A stretch of DNA of 64,000 nt from Bacteroides sp. (GCA_014801875.1 JAAVDJ010000010.1:210518-274517), one strand, 5' to 3'. Positions 43,235-52,597 are shown, counted from the first letter of the stretch. A program made the numbers and translations. The notes: a model not told the origin generated them from the letters alone.

Positions 43235-44107
43235 ATGCTTGACTTCATAACATGGAATGCGGACCCGGTGCTCTTCAGCTTCGGTCCGATCGCAATTAGA
43301 TGGTATGGCCTGGCTTTCGCAGTAGGGTTCATACTTGGCTACAATATTGTGGGGAAAATGTTCCGTCACGAAGGTGCTCCGGAAAAATGGCTCGGTATTT
43401 TATTAGCCTATATCGTGGTAGCGACAATAATAGGTTCACGCCTCGGACACGTTTTCTTTTACGAATGGGATTTTTATTCCAAACATCCGGCTGAGATTTT
43501 CAAAATATGGAACGGAGGTCTCGCTTCGCATGGAGGAACAATAGCCAATATTATCGCTGTCTTTCTTTTCTCATGGTTTGTAACAAAGAAACCTGCTTCC
43601 TGGACTTTTGACAAACTTGTGATTGCCATCGCTCTCGTCGGAGGGCTTATTCGCTTAGGCAATCTTATGAACAGTGAGATATACGGTGGAGAAACAACCC
43701 TGCCATGGGGATTTATATTTGTTCGTGACGGCGAGACGGTGCCGAAGCATCCCACCCAGATTTATGAAGCTCTTTGTTATTTCGCCCTCTTTGCCCTGTT
43801 GATGTGGATGTATTGGAAGAAAAACGCAGAGGAACGCCCCTATTTAATCACAGGTGTTTTCTTCATAGGAATTTTCCTCCCACGTTTCCTAATAGAATAC
43901 GTTAAAAATGTGCAGGTAGCATCCGAGTATGAGATGATTGCGAAATATGGCATGAATCTCGGACAGATGCTGAGCATCCCATTCATCCTCCTTGGAATCG
44001 GTCTTGTGATATGGGCTATGAGCCATCCTCGCCAACACTGGACATTCCCCAATAAATTTGCTGAAGAGATGCCAACCGGCAAATCACGCAATCCTTACCG
44101 TAAATAA
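43235..44107 (+). CDS. lgt: Prolipoprotein diacylglyceryl transferase
   Basis: Inner membrane enzyme that adds diacylglycerol to the lipobox Cys of prolipoproteins, needed by the many lipoproteins in this window. The 290-residue protein has seven hydrophobic segments and the signatures IRWYGLAFAVGF, GGLASHGGTIAN and GGLIRLGNLMNSEIYGGETTLPWG. The ATG at 43235 gives the usual family start. An AGGAGG sequence placed 4 nt before a TTG at 43187 would give 16 extra residues (MGIITDIITKIYLN...); this alternative start is possible but unusual. Confidence 0.93.
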   Translation: MLDFITWNADPVLFSFGPIAIRWYGLAFAVGFILGYNIVGKMFRHEGAPEKWLGILLAYIVVATIIGSRLGHVFFYEWDFYSKHPAEIFKIWNGGLASHGGTIANIIAVFLFSWFVTKKPASWTFDKLVIAIALVGGLIRLGNLMNSEIYGGETTLPWGFIFVRDGETVPKHPTQIYEALCYFALFALLMWMYWKKNAEERPYLITGVFFIGIFLPRFLIEYVKNVQVASEYEMIAKYGMNLGQMLSIPFILLGIGLVIWAMSHPRQHWTFPNKFAEEMPTGKSRNPYRK

Positions 44108-44126
44108 AACTTTATCTCACCTTTAC

Positions 44127-44170
44127 AAAAAGCTCTCTTTCTGAATTATCTATTCGGGAAGAGAGCTTTT
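44127..44170 (+). terminator. Intrinsic terminator after lgt
   Basis: A stem of about 16 bp with G-U pairs (AAAAGCTCTCTTTC with the GAAGAGAGCTTTT side) ends in a T run. The next promoter begins right behind it. Confidence 0.8.
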
Positions 44171-44184
44171 TATTGGATTTTGAT

Positions 44185-44192
44185 TATATTTG
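44185..44192 (+). promoter_or_regulatory. Predicted -7 element of the AAA-ATPase gene
   Basis: TATATTTG matches the consensus. It lies 28 bp before the ATG at 44221 and excludes an upstream start at 44173. Confidence 0.5.
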
Positions 44193-44220
44193 CAGTAGTT
44201 TATCAAATCTACGAGACCAT

Positions 44221-45780
44221 ATGGAGGAAACACTTAAATATCCAGTTGGCATACAGACTTTTACAGAAATTATTGAGGAAAAATATATCTATGTGGATAA
44301 GACTCAACTTATCTATGACTTAATTCACGAGTCAAAATATGTTTTTCTCAGCCGACCACGCCGATTCGGCAAAAGTCTGCTTATGTCTACTTTGGAGGCA
44401 TATTTCAGAGGAAAGAAAGAACTTTTCTCCGGACTTGCCATATCCAAATTGGAAAATGATTGGGAAGTTTATCCGGTGTTTCGTTTTGATTTGAGTCCTG
44501 CTAATTATGACCATCCTCAACGGTTGATTAATCTCATAAAACGCTCCCTCAACCGTATTGGACGTGTATATGGCTTATCTTCCGAGTATGATGATATTTC
44601 CGATATATTCATTGATTTCATAGAGCAGGCGTTTGACAAATACGGAAAAAGAGTGGTTGTCCTTATAGATGAATATGACAAACCTTTGCTTGACTGTATG
44701 CACACGCCGGATCTCCACGAGGTCATAAAGAATGAGATACGGAGTTTCTATTCTTCAATCAAAGCCTGTGATGAATATATCAGGTTCGCAATGCTGACGG
44801 GTGTTACCAGATTCGGAAAGGTTTCTATTTTTAGCGGGCTGAATAATCTCAAGGATATCTCTTTCCTCCCTTGCTATAATGCCCTTTGCGGAATTTCCGA
44901 ATCTGAATTCCGCAAAGATTTCGAAAAATCGATTGCTATATTTGCTCGTGAAAATTCCATGACAGATGATGAGGCGTGGAAAGCATTCAAAAGATTGTAT
45001 GATGGTTATCATTTCGCCAACAAAGGTGAAGATATCTACAACCCATACAGCGTGTTGCATGCTTTTGACGACAACATAATGAAAAGCTACTGGTATGCAA
45101 CAGGGTCATCTTCTTATCTAATAAAGTTGATTGAAACTTACTCTTATCGACTTGACAAAATCGAAGGTCAACGCAGAACTGAAAACCAGTTAGCGAATAT
45201 CACCGATTTCCAGTATGATTTTATTCCTCTTCTCTATCAATCCGGCTATCTGACAATTAAGGATTACGACAAAGAGACAACTGAATACACCCTTGGCTTC
45301 CCAAATCGGGAAGTCTATGAGGCTTTCTGGACTTCCCTGAAGAATCACTTCTTCAGAACAGCTGGCGGTGGAAGCGATTTCGACCTGAGATTGTTCACCC
45401 GAGACATTATTGATGGTAATCCGGAAGCATTTATGGAGCGAATGAAAGCTTTATTTGCCGATACTTCCTCCGAGCCTGAAAGGAATAAGGAGATTCATTT
45501 CCAAAATATGATGGCTATTGTTGCGAAAATGCTCGGGTTTAACGTTCTGACAGAGGTTCATTCCTCTGCCGGAAGATGCGATATGCAAATTAAAACTGAT
45601 CGCTTCGTCTTTATTTTTGAGTTTAAGATAAACGGTTCCGCTGAGGAGGCTTTACAACAAATTATAGAGAGGGATTATGCTGCTCCCTTTGCGGCAGGTA
45701 GTCAAACTGTATTCTTGATTGCAACTAACTTCTCCACTAAACAGAGAAATCTAACTGAATGGATTATCCGAAAGGTGTAG
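44221..45780 (+). CDS. AAA-ATPase with C-terminal PD-(D/E)XK nuclease-like domain
   Basis: A 519-residue protein of the predicted AAA-ATPase/DUF1703 family, expanded in gut Bacteroidales. The N-terminal ATPase has a modified Walker A SRPRRFGKSLLMSTL (about 43-57) and Walker B VVVLIDEYDKPLLDC; the arginine region LTGVTRFGK follows. The C-terminal 130 residues have a nuclease-like core with GFNVLTEVHSSAGRCDMQI and FIFEFKINGSAEEAL (E-x-K). These proteins are thought to be selfish or defence-type nucleases but their role is not settled. The gene stands alone between terminator and fimbrillin cluster. Confidence 0.85.
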   Translation: MEETLKYPVGIQTFTEIIEEKYIYVDKTQLIYDLIHESKYVFLSRPRRFGKSLLMSTLEAYFRGKKELFSGLAISKLENDWEVYPVFRFDLSPANYDHPQRLINLIKRSLNRIGRVYGLSSEYDDISDIFIDFIEQAFDKYGKRVVVLIDEYDKPLLDCMHTPDLHEVIKNEIRSFYSSIKACDEYIRFAMLTGVTRFGKVSIFSGLNNLKDISFLPCYNALCGISESEFRKDFEKSIAIFARENSMTDDEAWKAFKRLYDGYHFANKGEDIYNPYSVLHAFDDNIMKSYWYATGSSSYLIKLIETYSYRLDKIEGQRRTENQLANITDFQYDFIPLLYQSGYLTIKDYDKETTEYTLGFPNREVYEAFWTSLKNHFFRTAGGGSDFDLRLFTRDIIDGNPEAFMERMKALFADTSSEPERNKEIHFQNMMAIVAKMLGFNVLTEVHSSAGRCDMQIKTDRFVFIFEFKINGSAEEALQQIIERDYAAPFAAGSQTVFLIATNFSTKQRNLTEWIIRKV

Positions 45781-45873
45781 ATTGTGCGTAACCGACTAAG
45801 TCTCCCATATTTTAGGGGATTAGAGTGCATTTTTGGATATTAAAATTTCAATTTCATTAATAAATTATATTTT

Positions 45874-45980
45874 AAGCAGTTAACAGTAATATACTGTCTA
45901 TTAGTACTTTATAACCTACAATCGTTTTTTAACATATAGATTAAATGTTAAAAAATCTGTTAATAATAGTTAACTGCTTG
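45874..45980. promoter_or_regulatory. Nested inverted repeats upstream of the fimbrillin promoter
   Basis: AAGCAGTTAAC (45874-45884) and GTTAACTGCTT (45970-45980) are perfect inverted copies. Between them lie ACAGTA-ATA-TACTGT (45883-45897) and TTTTTTAACAT...ATGTTAAAAAA. The right arm covers the -33 region of the promoter at 46003. This could be an operator array or an invertible switch; it is seen only as sequence. Confidence 0.5.
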
Positions 45981-46002
45981 CAAAATGAGGCAGTTAGGTT
46001 GT

Positions 46003-46010
46003 AATTTTGC
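46003..46010 (+). promoter_or_regulatory. Predicted -7 element of the fimbrillin cluster
   Basis: TAATTTTG matches the consensus. The transcript would have a leader of about 240 nt with hairpins, including GCTCT/AGAGC near 46031 and TAATATGG/CCATATTA at 46073-46080 and 46097-46104. Confidence 0.55.
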
Positions 46011-46258
46011 AACGTCAAAACGATTGAAGCGCTCTACATGAGAGCTTACCGAAAACGATTTGCCAATTATTATAATATGGGAAAAAACCTTTTTATCCAT
46101 ATTATTTCTAACCTTTAATTTTTAAAACACCCAACTCTGACGGTATCGGTTCCTCTTGAAGGTACTTGCCAAATTACCAAAAAATAATATTAGTTTAATT
46201 TCTGAATGGTCAATTATTGGCCACGATGAAACGAACCCTTTATACATTTTATTCTATG

Positions 46259-48154
46259 ATGAAGAAAAGTTTTCTCTTCACCGCAGCAGCCTCTGTGCTC
46301 TGCCTTGCTTCCTGCTCTCAGGATGACTTCGCCCCCGTACAGGACAACAATGAGAATGGCAACGTAACTTTCACGGTTAGCCTCAACGACAAACCCGCGA
46401 CCCGTGCATTTGGCGACGGTCTTTCAGCAAAAAATCTCGCTTATGCAGTTTACGATGTTTCCGACACCGAACCTAAATTAGCAGGCGAGGGTCGTACCGA
46501 GTTTTCCGCCAACTCACTTTCTACTACCCTAAATATCACACTCGCAAACGGTCGTGATTACAGGATAGCATTCTTCGCATCCAATCAGAACGAGGAGGGC
46601 AACAATGTTTACTCTTTCGATGCGCAGAATAAGAAAATCACTGTTGATTATTCCAAGACTCACCTTACAGCAGACCAAAATGTTGATCAGGACTGCTTCT
46701 TTAACGTACTTCAGGTCAACAAAGATCAGATTGGCTCTTCGCTTTCTGTAACTCTGAATCGTCCTGTCGCTCAGATCAATTTCGGCACAGCTGACCTCGG
46801 AGAGGATGCAGTGAAAGCAGCTTACGGTGAAAATGGTGCTAACCTTCGCACAACGCTTACTACCACGGCCTACACCACTCTCTATCTTTTGGACGGCAGT
46901 GTGGATCTTGATAGTGAAGAAGAGTTTACCACAACAACTCCTGCAAAAATTATTGCAGAAGTGGATGGGATATTCCCGGTAGATGGGTACGATTATGTTC
47001 ATTGTGCCTACGTTCTTGTGCCGAAAACCGAGAAAAGTGTAGCGGAGGTTATCCTCACAATCACGGGTGGCACAGCAGTGCCACAAACTGTAAAAGTTAG
47101 CAATGTCCCTCTGCAGGCAAACTATCGCACCAATATCTACGGCAACCTCCTGACAAGCACAACCGACATTACAGTTGACAAAGATGCCGATTGGAGCGAT
47201 CCCGACTATAATATTCCTATTTGGGATGGTTCAGTTGCTAACTCACTTCCGGAAACTATTGATGGAGTCATGGAACTTTCAACACCTGCTCAGTTTGCAA
47301 AATTGGCACAAGAGGTAAATAACGGTAATAAATTCCAAGGCGTAACCGTCAAACTTGCTGCTGACATAAATCTTAATAATATCAACTGGACCCCCATCGG
47401 TACCAACAATAAACCCTTCGAAGGAAGTTTTGATGGTCAAGGCTACACAATCTCAAATCTCTCTATAATCCAATATAATAATGCTGCCTATGCAGGTTTC
47501 TTTGGAAATGTGAACGAATCAGTAGATGGTCTTAAAAATGTAAAAATAGATGGAATAAATATTGATGTTCGCAAAGCAGACGGAGCAACCGATGTTGGTG
47601 GACTTGCAGGGCATGTTTTCCGCTCTCCAATTGCAAATATCTCGGTTAAAAATGTAAACATACAATCTTATCGTCGCACGGGTGGTGTTGTAGGATATAT
47701 TTATGGTAATTTAGATGATTGCTATGCAGAAAATGTAACAATTGATATAATGCTTGACCCAACTAATGATAACGGCGATAAGGCGGGTGCTATTGCGGGT
47801 TATTGTGCGGAAGCCGGAAGCGGAGTTTACACTACAAAAAATAACTCGGCAAAGAATGTAAGCATTTCAGGATTCCGCGACTTAGGAGGTTTATTTGGAA
47901 TGATGCAATACACTCGTTCAATGGAAAATAATACAGCTACTGATGTAACCATTACTGTGAATGCTGAAAGAAATGATTTGACTTCGGATAAACCGGAAAA
48001 CTTCGGAGCAATTGTGGGCAGATGGGGTAAATCCGGGAATTCTATCGTAATAGTAGGTGAAAATAACTCCTTCTTAAATTACACTTTTGTTGATAAGGAT
48101 GGCAATAAGATAGAAAACCAATCCGGCATTCTCACTCAGGAAGATGCAAAGTAA
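46259..48154 (+). CDS. Fimbrillin-like lipoprotein (DUF6562-type N terminus, GLUG-repeat C terminus)
   Basis: A 631-residue surface lipoprotein. The signal peptide MKKSFLFTAAASVLCLASC ends in a lipobox (Cys 19); I chose this ATG because the upstream ones put residues before a good signal. Residues 20-310 form a fimbrillin-like beta domain with ATRAFGDG, NYRTNIYGN and VDGYDYVHCAYVLVP. Residues 330-630 hold repeated GLUG-like units (GTFDGQGYTISNL-type, AGFFGNV, VGGLAGHV, GGVVGYIYG, AGAIAGYC, GGLFGMM), a motif of surface adhesins. The C-terminal part is visibly more A/T rich. It heads the cluster and is a paralogue of the 50609 gene. Confidence 0.83.
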   Translation: MKKSFLFTAAASVLCLASCSQDDFAPVQDNNENGNVTFTVSLNDKPATRAFGDGLSAKNLAYAVYDVSDTEPKLAGEGRTEFSANSLSTTLNITLANGRDYRIAFFASNQNEEGNNVYSFDAQNKKITVDYSKTHLTADQNVDQDCFFNVLQVNKDQIGSSLSVTLNRPVAQINFGTADLGEDAVKAAYGENGANLRTTLTTTAYTTLYLLDGSVDLDSEEEFTTTTPAKIIAEVDGIFPVDGYDYVHCAYVLVPKTEKSVAEVILTITGGTAVPQTVKVSNVPLQANYRTNIYGNLLTSTTDITVDKDADWSDPDYNIPIWDGSVANSLPETIDGVMELSTPAQFAKLAQEVNNGNKFQGVTVKLAADINLNNINWTPIGTNNKPFEGSFDGQGYTISNLSIIQYNNAAYAGFFGNVNESVDGLKNVKIDGINIDVRKADGATDVGGLAGHVFRSPIANISVKNVNIQSYRRTGGVVGYIYGNLDDCYAENVTIDIMLDPTNDNGDKAGAIAGYCAEAGSGVYTTKNNSAKNVSISGFRDLGGLFGMMQYTRSMENNTATDVTITVNAERNDLTSDKPENFGAIVGRWGKSGNSIVIVGENNSFLNYTFVDKDGNKIENQSGILTQEDAK

Positions 48155-48185
48155 ATAATCTAACCATAAACGGGTTAATAACCAG

Positions 48186-48211
48186 GTTCGTCCCCTTGAA
48201 ACGGGGCGAAC
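48186..48211 (+). promoter_or_regulatory. Intercistronic hairpin after the first fimbrillin gene
   Basis: GTTCGTCCCC pairs with GGGGCGAAC with one bulged T. No U tract follows. It may protect the upstream mRNA or reduce read-through into the DUF3575 gene. Confidence 0.5.
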
Positions 48212-48237
48212 TTACCAAAAATAAATAATCAAATAAT

Positions 48238-49515
48238 ATGTCATTCATCAAACATAGAATAGCACGATCACTCTTGGCAGTTCTCTTCGTCGGTTGCGCT
48301 TTCGCGGTTGCTGCGGCAACTCCGACACCAGCTCCACAGGCTGATAACAGCCGGCAGCCTATCAGCGCCGTACAACTCTTCCCGATGAATGTCGCTTCTC
48401 TTGATAATGCTGCCGCTGATCTTCGACGTCTCGCAGAAGATGCCGAAAAAGGGTATGCAGCAGGAGAAATTGACTCACTCATTATTGTGGGTGGGGCATC
48501 TCCAGACGGTCCGAAAGTCCTCAACCGACGACTCGCTCAGGAAAGAGCGGAAAATGTTGCCCGGTTTCTGATGGAAAACACTTCCATACCGGCTGAAAAG
48601 ATAACCGTGATGAGCAAGGTAGCCGATTGGTCGGAGGTTTCCGATTTCGCAGAAAAGCAGAACGACGGTTATGCCCCGCTCGTTGTGGCTGCTATAAAAA
48701 AGAATCCGGCGAATCCGACAGCAACCTTGCGTTGCCTTGAGAAAGGGCATGTATGGAAATGGCTCAGTCAGGAGGTTTTCCCCTCCCTGCGTTCTACGGA
48801 TGTCATGGCAATCATTACCCCTCTCCCCCCTTCAACGGCAGATTCTCCGGTTTCTTCTGAAACCATTACGACTGAGGAAGTTTCGGAAATTCAGACTCCT
48901 CAGATGCAGGATGCCAAAGAGACGGAAACTGAACCCTTTGTGAACGTGCCTATGGCTGAGGGATGGCAACGAGGATTCTACGTGAAGACAAATCTTCCTG
49001 CATGGCTCGCACTTATCACCAATGTAGGCGTTGAGGTAGATCTTGCTCCTCACTGGAGCTTCAATCTCCCCTTCTACTATTCAGGATTCAACTATTTCAC
49101 CCGAACTCTAAAATTCCGTATCTTAGGGATACAGCCGGAAGTGAGATGGTGGCTCTCGGATAAAAATCACGGTTTCTTCACAGGAGCACATTTCAGTATG
49201 GCTTACTATAACCTGGCGTTCAACCGTAGTTTTCGCTATCAGGACCATGCCGGTCATACCCCTGCACTCGGAGGTGGCGTAGCCTTAGGATGGAGATTCC
49301 GTCTTAATTCCGATCCCAATCTCACTATGGAGGCAAGTATTGGAGCCGGTGCCTACAGGATGCATTACGACGTATTTTATAACCGTCCCAACGGCTTATT
49401 ATACGACACTCGGAAACGCACCTATATCGGACTTGATCAGGTATCCCTCTCCTTAACTTATAGGTTTGGATTTGGCAAACGTCAGTCTGCGGAAATGAAA
49501 GGAGGTGATAGATGA
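48238..49515 (+). CDS. DUF3575 family outer membrane protein
   Basis: A 425-residue protein with a signal peptide (about 1-26). Residues 40-190 have an OmpA-like peptidoglycan-binding look (IIVGGASPDGPKVLNRRLAQERAENVARFL). The C-terminal half is the DUF3575 barrel: FYVKTNLPAWLALITNVG, HWSFNLPFYYSGFNYF, QPEVRWWL and a final LSLTYRFGFGKR. It is found with DUF5119 and fimbrillin lipoproteins in Bacteroides and is thought to anchor or help assemble the surface structure. It overlaps the next gene by 4 nt (ATGA). Confidence 0.83.
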   Translation: MSFIKHRIARSLLAVLFVGCAFAVAAATPTPAPQADNSRQPISAVQLFPMNVASLDNAAADLRRLAEDAEKGYAAGEIDSLIIVGGASPDGPKVLNRRLAQERAENVARFLMENTSIPAEKITVMSKVADWSEVSDFAEKQNDGYAPLVVAAIKKNPANPTATLRCLEKGHVWKWLSQEVFPSLRSTDVMAIITPLPPSTADSPVSSETITTEEVSEIQTPQMQDAKETETEPFVNVPMAEGWQRGFYVKTNLPAWLALITNVGVEVDLAPHWSFNLPFYYSGFNYFTRTLKFRILGIQPEVRWWLSDKNHGFFTGAHFSMAYYNLAFNRSFRYQDHAGHTPALGGGVALGWRFRLNSDPNLTMEASIGAGAYRMHYDVFYNRPNGLLYDTRKRTYIGLDQVSLSLTYRFGFGKRQSAEMKGGDR

Positions 49516-50519
49516 GGAGAATGTTAATCAAACTTCCTGCAATTATGCTGCTCCTTTTCTCAGCATTGATGCAGACGGCTTGCGTTCATGAATTTCCGGC
49601 TCCTCCCGACACTCGTCGTGTGAATCTCAGAGTGACCCATAAATTGGATTGGTCGCTTTACGATTATATATCTCCAAATCGCTCATCCCGCACGATGGAC
49701 GATGATCAATGGATGTGGGTGGAGTATCTTTTGGAAGTATATCCGTCCGGAACTACAGACTCCCCTCTAACGAGAATACGAGAGTATGTAGAATATTCTG
49801 ATCGACTCCCCATGTCAACGGTAGTTGAGCTCCCACCGGGCGAGTATGACATCTGGATATGGTCGCAGTTTTTCGACCCTTCCACCGGCGAAGCACCCTA
49901 TTTCGATACCGACTCGTTCGGCGCAATCAAACTGAAAGGTCCTTACGTCGGCAGCACATGTCAGAAGGATGCACATCAAGGATGTGTTCGGGTTGTAGTG
50001 CCAAATTCAACTGAGGCTCAGGTGAATCTCAATTATTCAGTAGAGCTGACACGTCCTCTGACGGCGCATGCTTTTATCGCCACGGATGTAGATGAATTTA
50101 TCGAAATGGAGACAAGGCGCAGGAGTGAGGAAACGACCGGCGATATTGATTTCTCGAAATATACTGCAAAGGTAATTCACACCGGGTATATGATCAATGA
50201 GTACTCGATGTTCCGCAGCCGTCCCACTGATTCCACCCTCGGCATTACCTACACAAGTCCGCTTGAGGTTACTCCAGAAGGGGAAGTGCTTGTGGCTTAC
50301 GACACTCTATTCATCAACGGTGAAGAATCGACTCTTTCCCTTGGTATAGAAATCTACGATCCCGAAGGGAAACTTGTATCGACAGTTGGCAACATAACAA
50401 TACCGACTAAGCTCAGTCAGGGCACGATTGTAAGAGGGAATTTCCTGACCTCCAAAGCATCTGGCGGAGTTGGCATTGACAAAGACTTCGAAGGCGAATT
50501 CAACATTGAGATTAGGTAA
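49512..50519 (+). CDS. DUF5119 family lipoprotein
   Basis: A 335-residue lipoprotein, signal peptide ending LMQTACVHEF (Cys at about 24). The beta-rich body starts with RRVNLRVTHKLDWSLY and has a PPGEYDIWIWSQFFD segment typical of fimbrial accessory lipoproteins such as Mfa2/FimB-like proteins. It is translationally coupled to the DUF3575 gene. Probable role: anchor or assembly factor for the fimbrillin-like subunits. Followed by a tandem GGCTCRA triplet (50534-50554) of no clear meaning. Confidence 0.78.
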   Translation: MRRMLIKLPAIMLLLFSALMQTACVHEFPAPPDTRRVNLRVTHKLDWSLYDYISPNRSSRTMDDDQWMWVEYLLEVYPSGTTDSPLTRIREYVEYSDRLPMSTVVELPPGEYDIWIWSQFFDPSTGEAPYFDTDSFGAIKLKGPYVGSTCQKDAHQGCVRVVVPNSTEAQVNLNYSVELTRPLTAHAFIATDVDEFIEMETRRRSEETTGDIDFSKYTAKVIHTGYMINEYSMFRSRPTDSTLGITYTSPLEVTPEGEVLVAYDTLFINGEESTLSLGIEIYDPEGKLVSTVGNITIPTKLSQGTIVRGNFLTSKASGGVGIDKDFEGEFNIEIR

Positions 50520-50608
50520 GGCTTTAGGTTATAGGCTCGAGGCTCAAGGCTCAAGACAATAATAATTTTTAATTTAAGAATAATATTAACTTTTTATATA
50601 ATAACATT

Positions 50609-52531
50609 ATGAGAAAGGCGATTTATCTCGGTGCTGCCCTCGCAGCAGTGATGACAACTTCCTGCTCTAACGACATGGACCAGTTTGGCACCACTACGAG
50701 CGACGGAAACGTAGTTATCCAACTGCAGCTTCCCGACAATCTTGCAACCCGTGCGTTTGGCGACGGAACAACTGCCACCAACCTTAAGTATGCTGTTTAT
50801 CACTCCGGCGAAACAAATGTTGTAACACAAGGCACGGCTACATTCAACGGACTTCAGGCTACCGTAAACCTGAACCTGGTAAACGGTAAATCCTACGATT
50901 TCATCTTCTGGGCTGACAACTATGGGAATAGTTTCTACACTTTTGATGCAGATAACCAGACTGTAACTGTAGACTATGACGGTCTCAAGGGTAACGACGA
51001 GAACCGTGACGCTTTCTTCGGTCAGTTGACAAACCAGGAGATCACAGGCCCGGCTACACTTTCAACGACCCTGAAACGTCCGTTCGCCCAAATCAACCTC
51101 GGTACCTCCGATTTCGATGAAGTTGCTGTGAAGGCTGCTTATCCCGTCTTCAGCAGCTCGATGACCATCAGCACCACCCTTCCTACCACCCTCAATCTTC
51201 TTGATGGAAATGTAAGCGGTGCGACTGAGACTGTTGTCACTACTTCTGAGAATCGTCCCGATGGTGAAACCTTCCCCGTTAACGGTTACGACTATGTTTC
51301 GATGAACTATATCCTCGTTGATGCTGCCAAAGATGTGATTGACCTCACTTTCAGCTTCAAGAATGAGGGTGCGGAGATTTCCAATCTCTCCGTGGCAAGT
51401 GTGCCCGTACAGCGCAACTACCGCACTAACATCTATGGCGCAGTGTTCACTTCACCGACTGATGTGATGATTACAATTGAGCCAGCTTTCAACGAACCTG
51501 ACTTTAACAGCCCAAAATCGGTAGCTACACCTGATGAGTTTGCTTCCGCTTTAGCTGATCCTAAGGTTAAGGAGATTATTCTGACAGCGCCTCTCAATCT
51601 GACAAATGTTCAGGCATCTGATATGATTATTTCTTCTCCCAAGGTAATAGATCTTTCAGGGGTGACAGTTGAAGATGGAGAGTATGCTATAACATTAGGT
51701 CAGTACACGCCTTTTGACATTACATCTTCACTTACTATAAATGGAGGCAACATGACTAATGGTCAGGGGCAAAAAGATGTGGATTATCCTTTATGTATGT
51801 TCCATGTCAACCGAAATGGTGTACTTAATCTTAATGGTGTGACAATAGATGGTGATACAGATCATCATTTTAACGAAGTACCTCGTGGTGATAACTCAGC
51901 TGTAATCGACTATTGGGGTAATGCTGAAATAAATATCTCTGATAGTCGTATTAAAGGTGGTATGTATGTACTTTTCGGTGCGAATGCGTCAGAAGAGGCG
52001 AAAGTGACTTGTACAAACTCTTACTTTGAATCAACTTCTTCAAGATTAGATAATGGCCAGTATTGGGCATACGCTATCAATGCTAAAGGTGAGTTTCTAT
52101 TAAAGGATTGTACAGTAGTAGGTATTGCGGGTGCGATTTTAGCTAATGCTTATACACCTGGCTCCAGCACAAAGGTAACAATTGATGGTGGCAACTATTA
52201 TACCTATAACTCATCTAAGGAAGATGGTGGATTTAATAACGATGGTGGTTATGCCGTGTTTGCAGAAAGTGGTGCTACTGTCACCATAAATGGCGGTCAT
52301 TTCTACGGTGCTAACAAACAAAGTGACTTAGCAGGTGAGAATGGTACTTCGGCTGTCGTAGGAGGTGAGAATGGCAATATCGTCATTAATGGCGGTTACT
52401 TCTCAGGTATGCCTTATAACAATGCAACTAACCAGACTTACGCTCCGGCTGAAGGTTTCCGGTTCAAGTCAACTGAGGAGAATGTTGAGGGTCGTAAATA
52501 CATTCTGACTGTTGAAAAAGGAAACGACTAA
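50609..52531 (+). CDS. Fimbrillin-like lipoprotein (DUF6562-type N terminus, beta-helix C terminus)
   Basis: A 640-residue surface lipoprotein with signal peptide ending MTTSC (Cys about 19). Residues 25-300 resemble the first fimbrillin of the cluster (ATRAFGDG, NLKYAVYHSG, NGYDYVSMNYILVDAAK, NYRTNIYGAVF). From about 310 on it changes to a right-handed beta-helix type with repeated strands and INGG turns (LTINGGNMTNG, VTIDGGNYYTY, ITINGGHF, IVINGGYF). The DNA of that part is richer in A and T. So it is a domain-swapped paralogue of the 46259 gene. It ends before a strong terminator. Confidence 0.83.
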   Translation: MRKAIYLGAALAAVMTTSCSNDMDQFGTTTSDGNVVIQLQLPDNLATRAFGDGTTATNLKYAVYHSGETNVVTQGTATFNGLQATVNLNLVNGKSYDFIFWADNYGNSFYTFDADNQTVTVDYDGLKGNDENRDAFFGQLTNQEITGPATLSTTLKRPFAQINLGTSDFDEVAVKAAYPVFSSSMTISTTLPTTLNLLDGNVSGATETVVTTSENRPDGETFPVNGYDYVSMNYILVDAAKDVIDLTFSFKNEGAEISNLSVASVPVQRNYRTNIYGAVFTSPTDVMITIEPAFNEPDFNSPKSVATPDEFASALADPKVKEIILTAPLNLTNVQASDMIISSPKVIDLSGVTVEDGEYAITLGQYTPFDITSSLTINGGNMTNGQGQKDVDYPLCMFHVNRNGVLNLNGVTIDGDTDHHFNEVPRGDNSAVIDYWGNAEINISDSRIKGGMYVLFGANASEEAKVTCTNSYFESTSSRLDNGQYWAYAINAKGEFLLKDCTVVGIAGAILANAYTPGSSTKVTIDGGNYYTYNSSKEDGGFNNDGGYAVFAESGATVTINGGHFYGANKQSDLAGENGTSAVVGGENGNIVINGGYFSGMPYNNATNQTYAPAEGFRFKSTEENVEGRKYILTVEKGND

Positions 52532-52561
52532 TCTGAAAATTGATAACAATAATCAAACTAC

Positions 52562-52597
52562 AAAAAAGGAAGCAACCTCTCGGATGCTTCCTTTTTT
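52562..52597. terminator. Intrinsic terminator after the fimbrillin cluster
   Basis: AAAAAAGGAAGCA pairs over 13 bp with TGCTTCCTTTTTT (52562-52574 with 52585-52597). Symmetric enough to serve the opposite operon too. Confidence 0.88.

Noticed and set aside
50534..50554. Tandem GGCTCRA repeat between DUF5119 and the second fimbrillin gene
   Set aside because: Three 7-nt units only; too short to assign a function.
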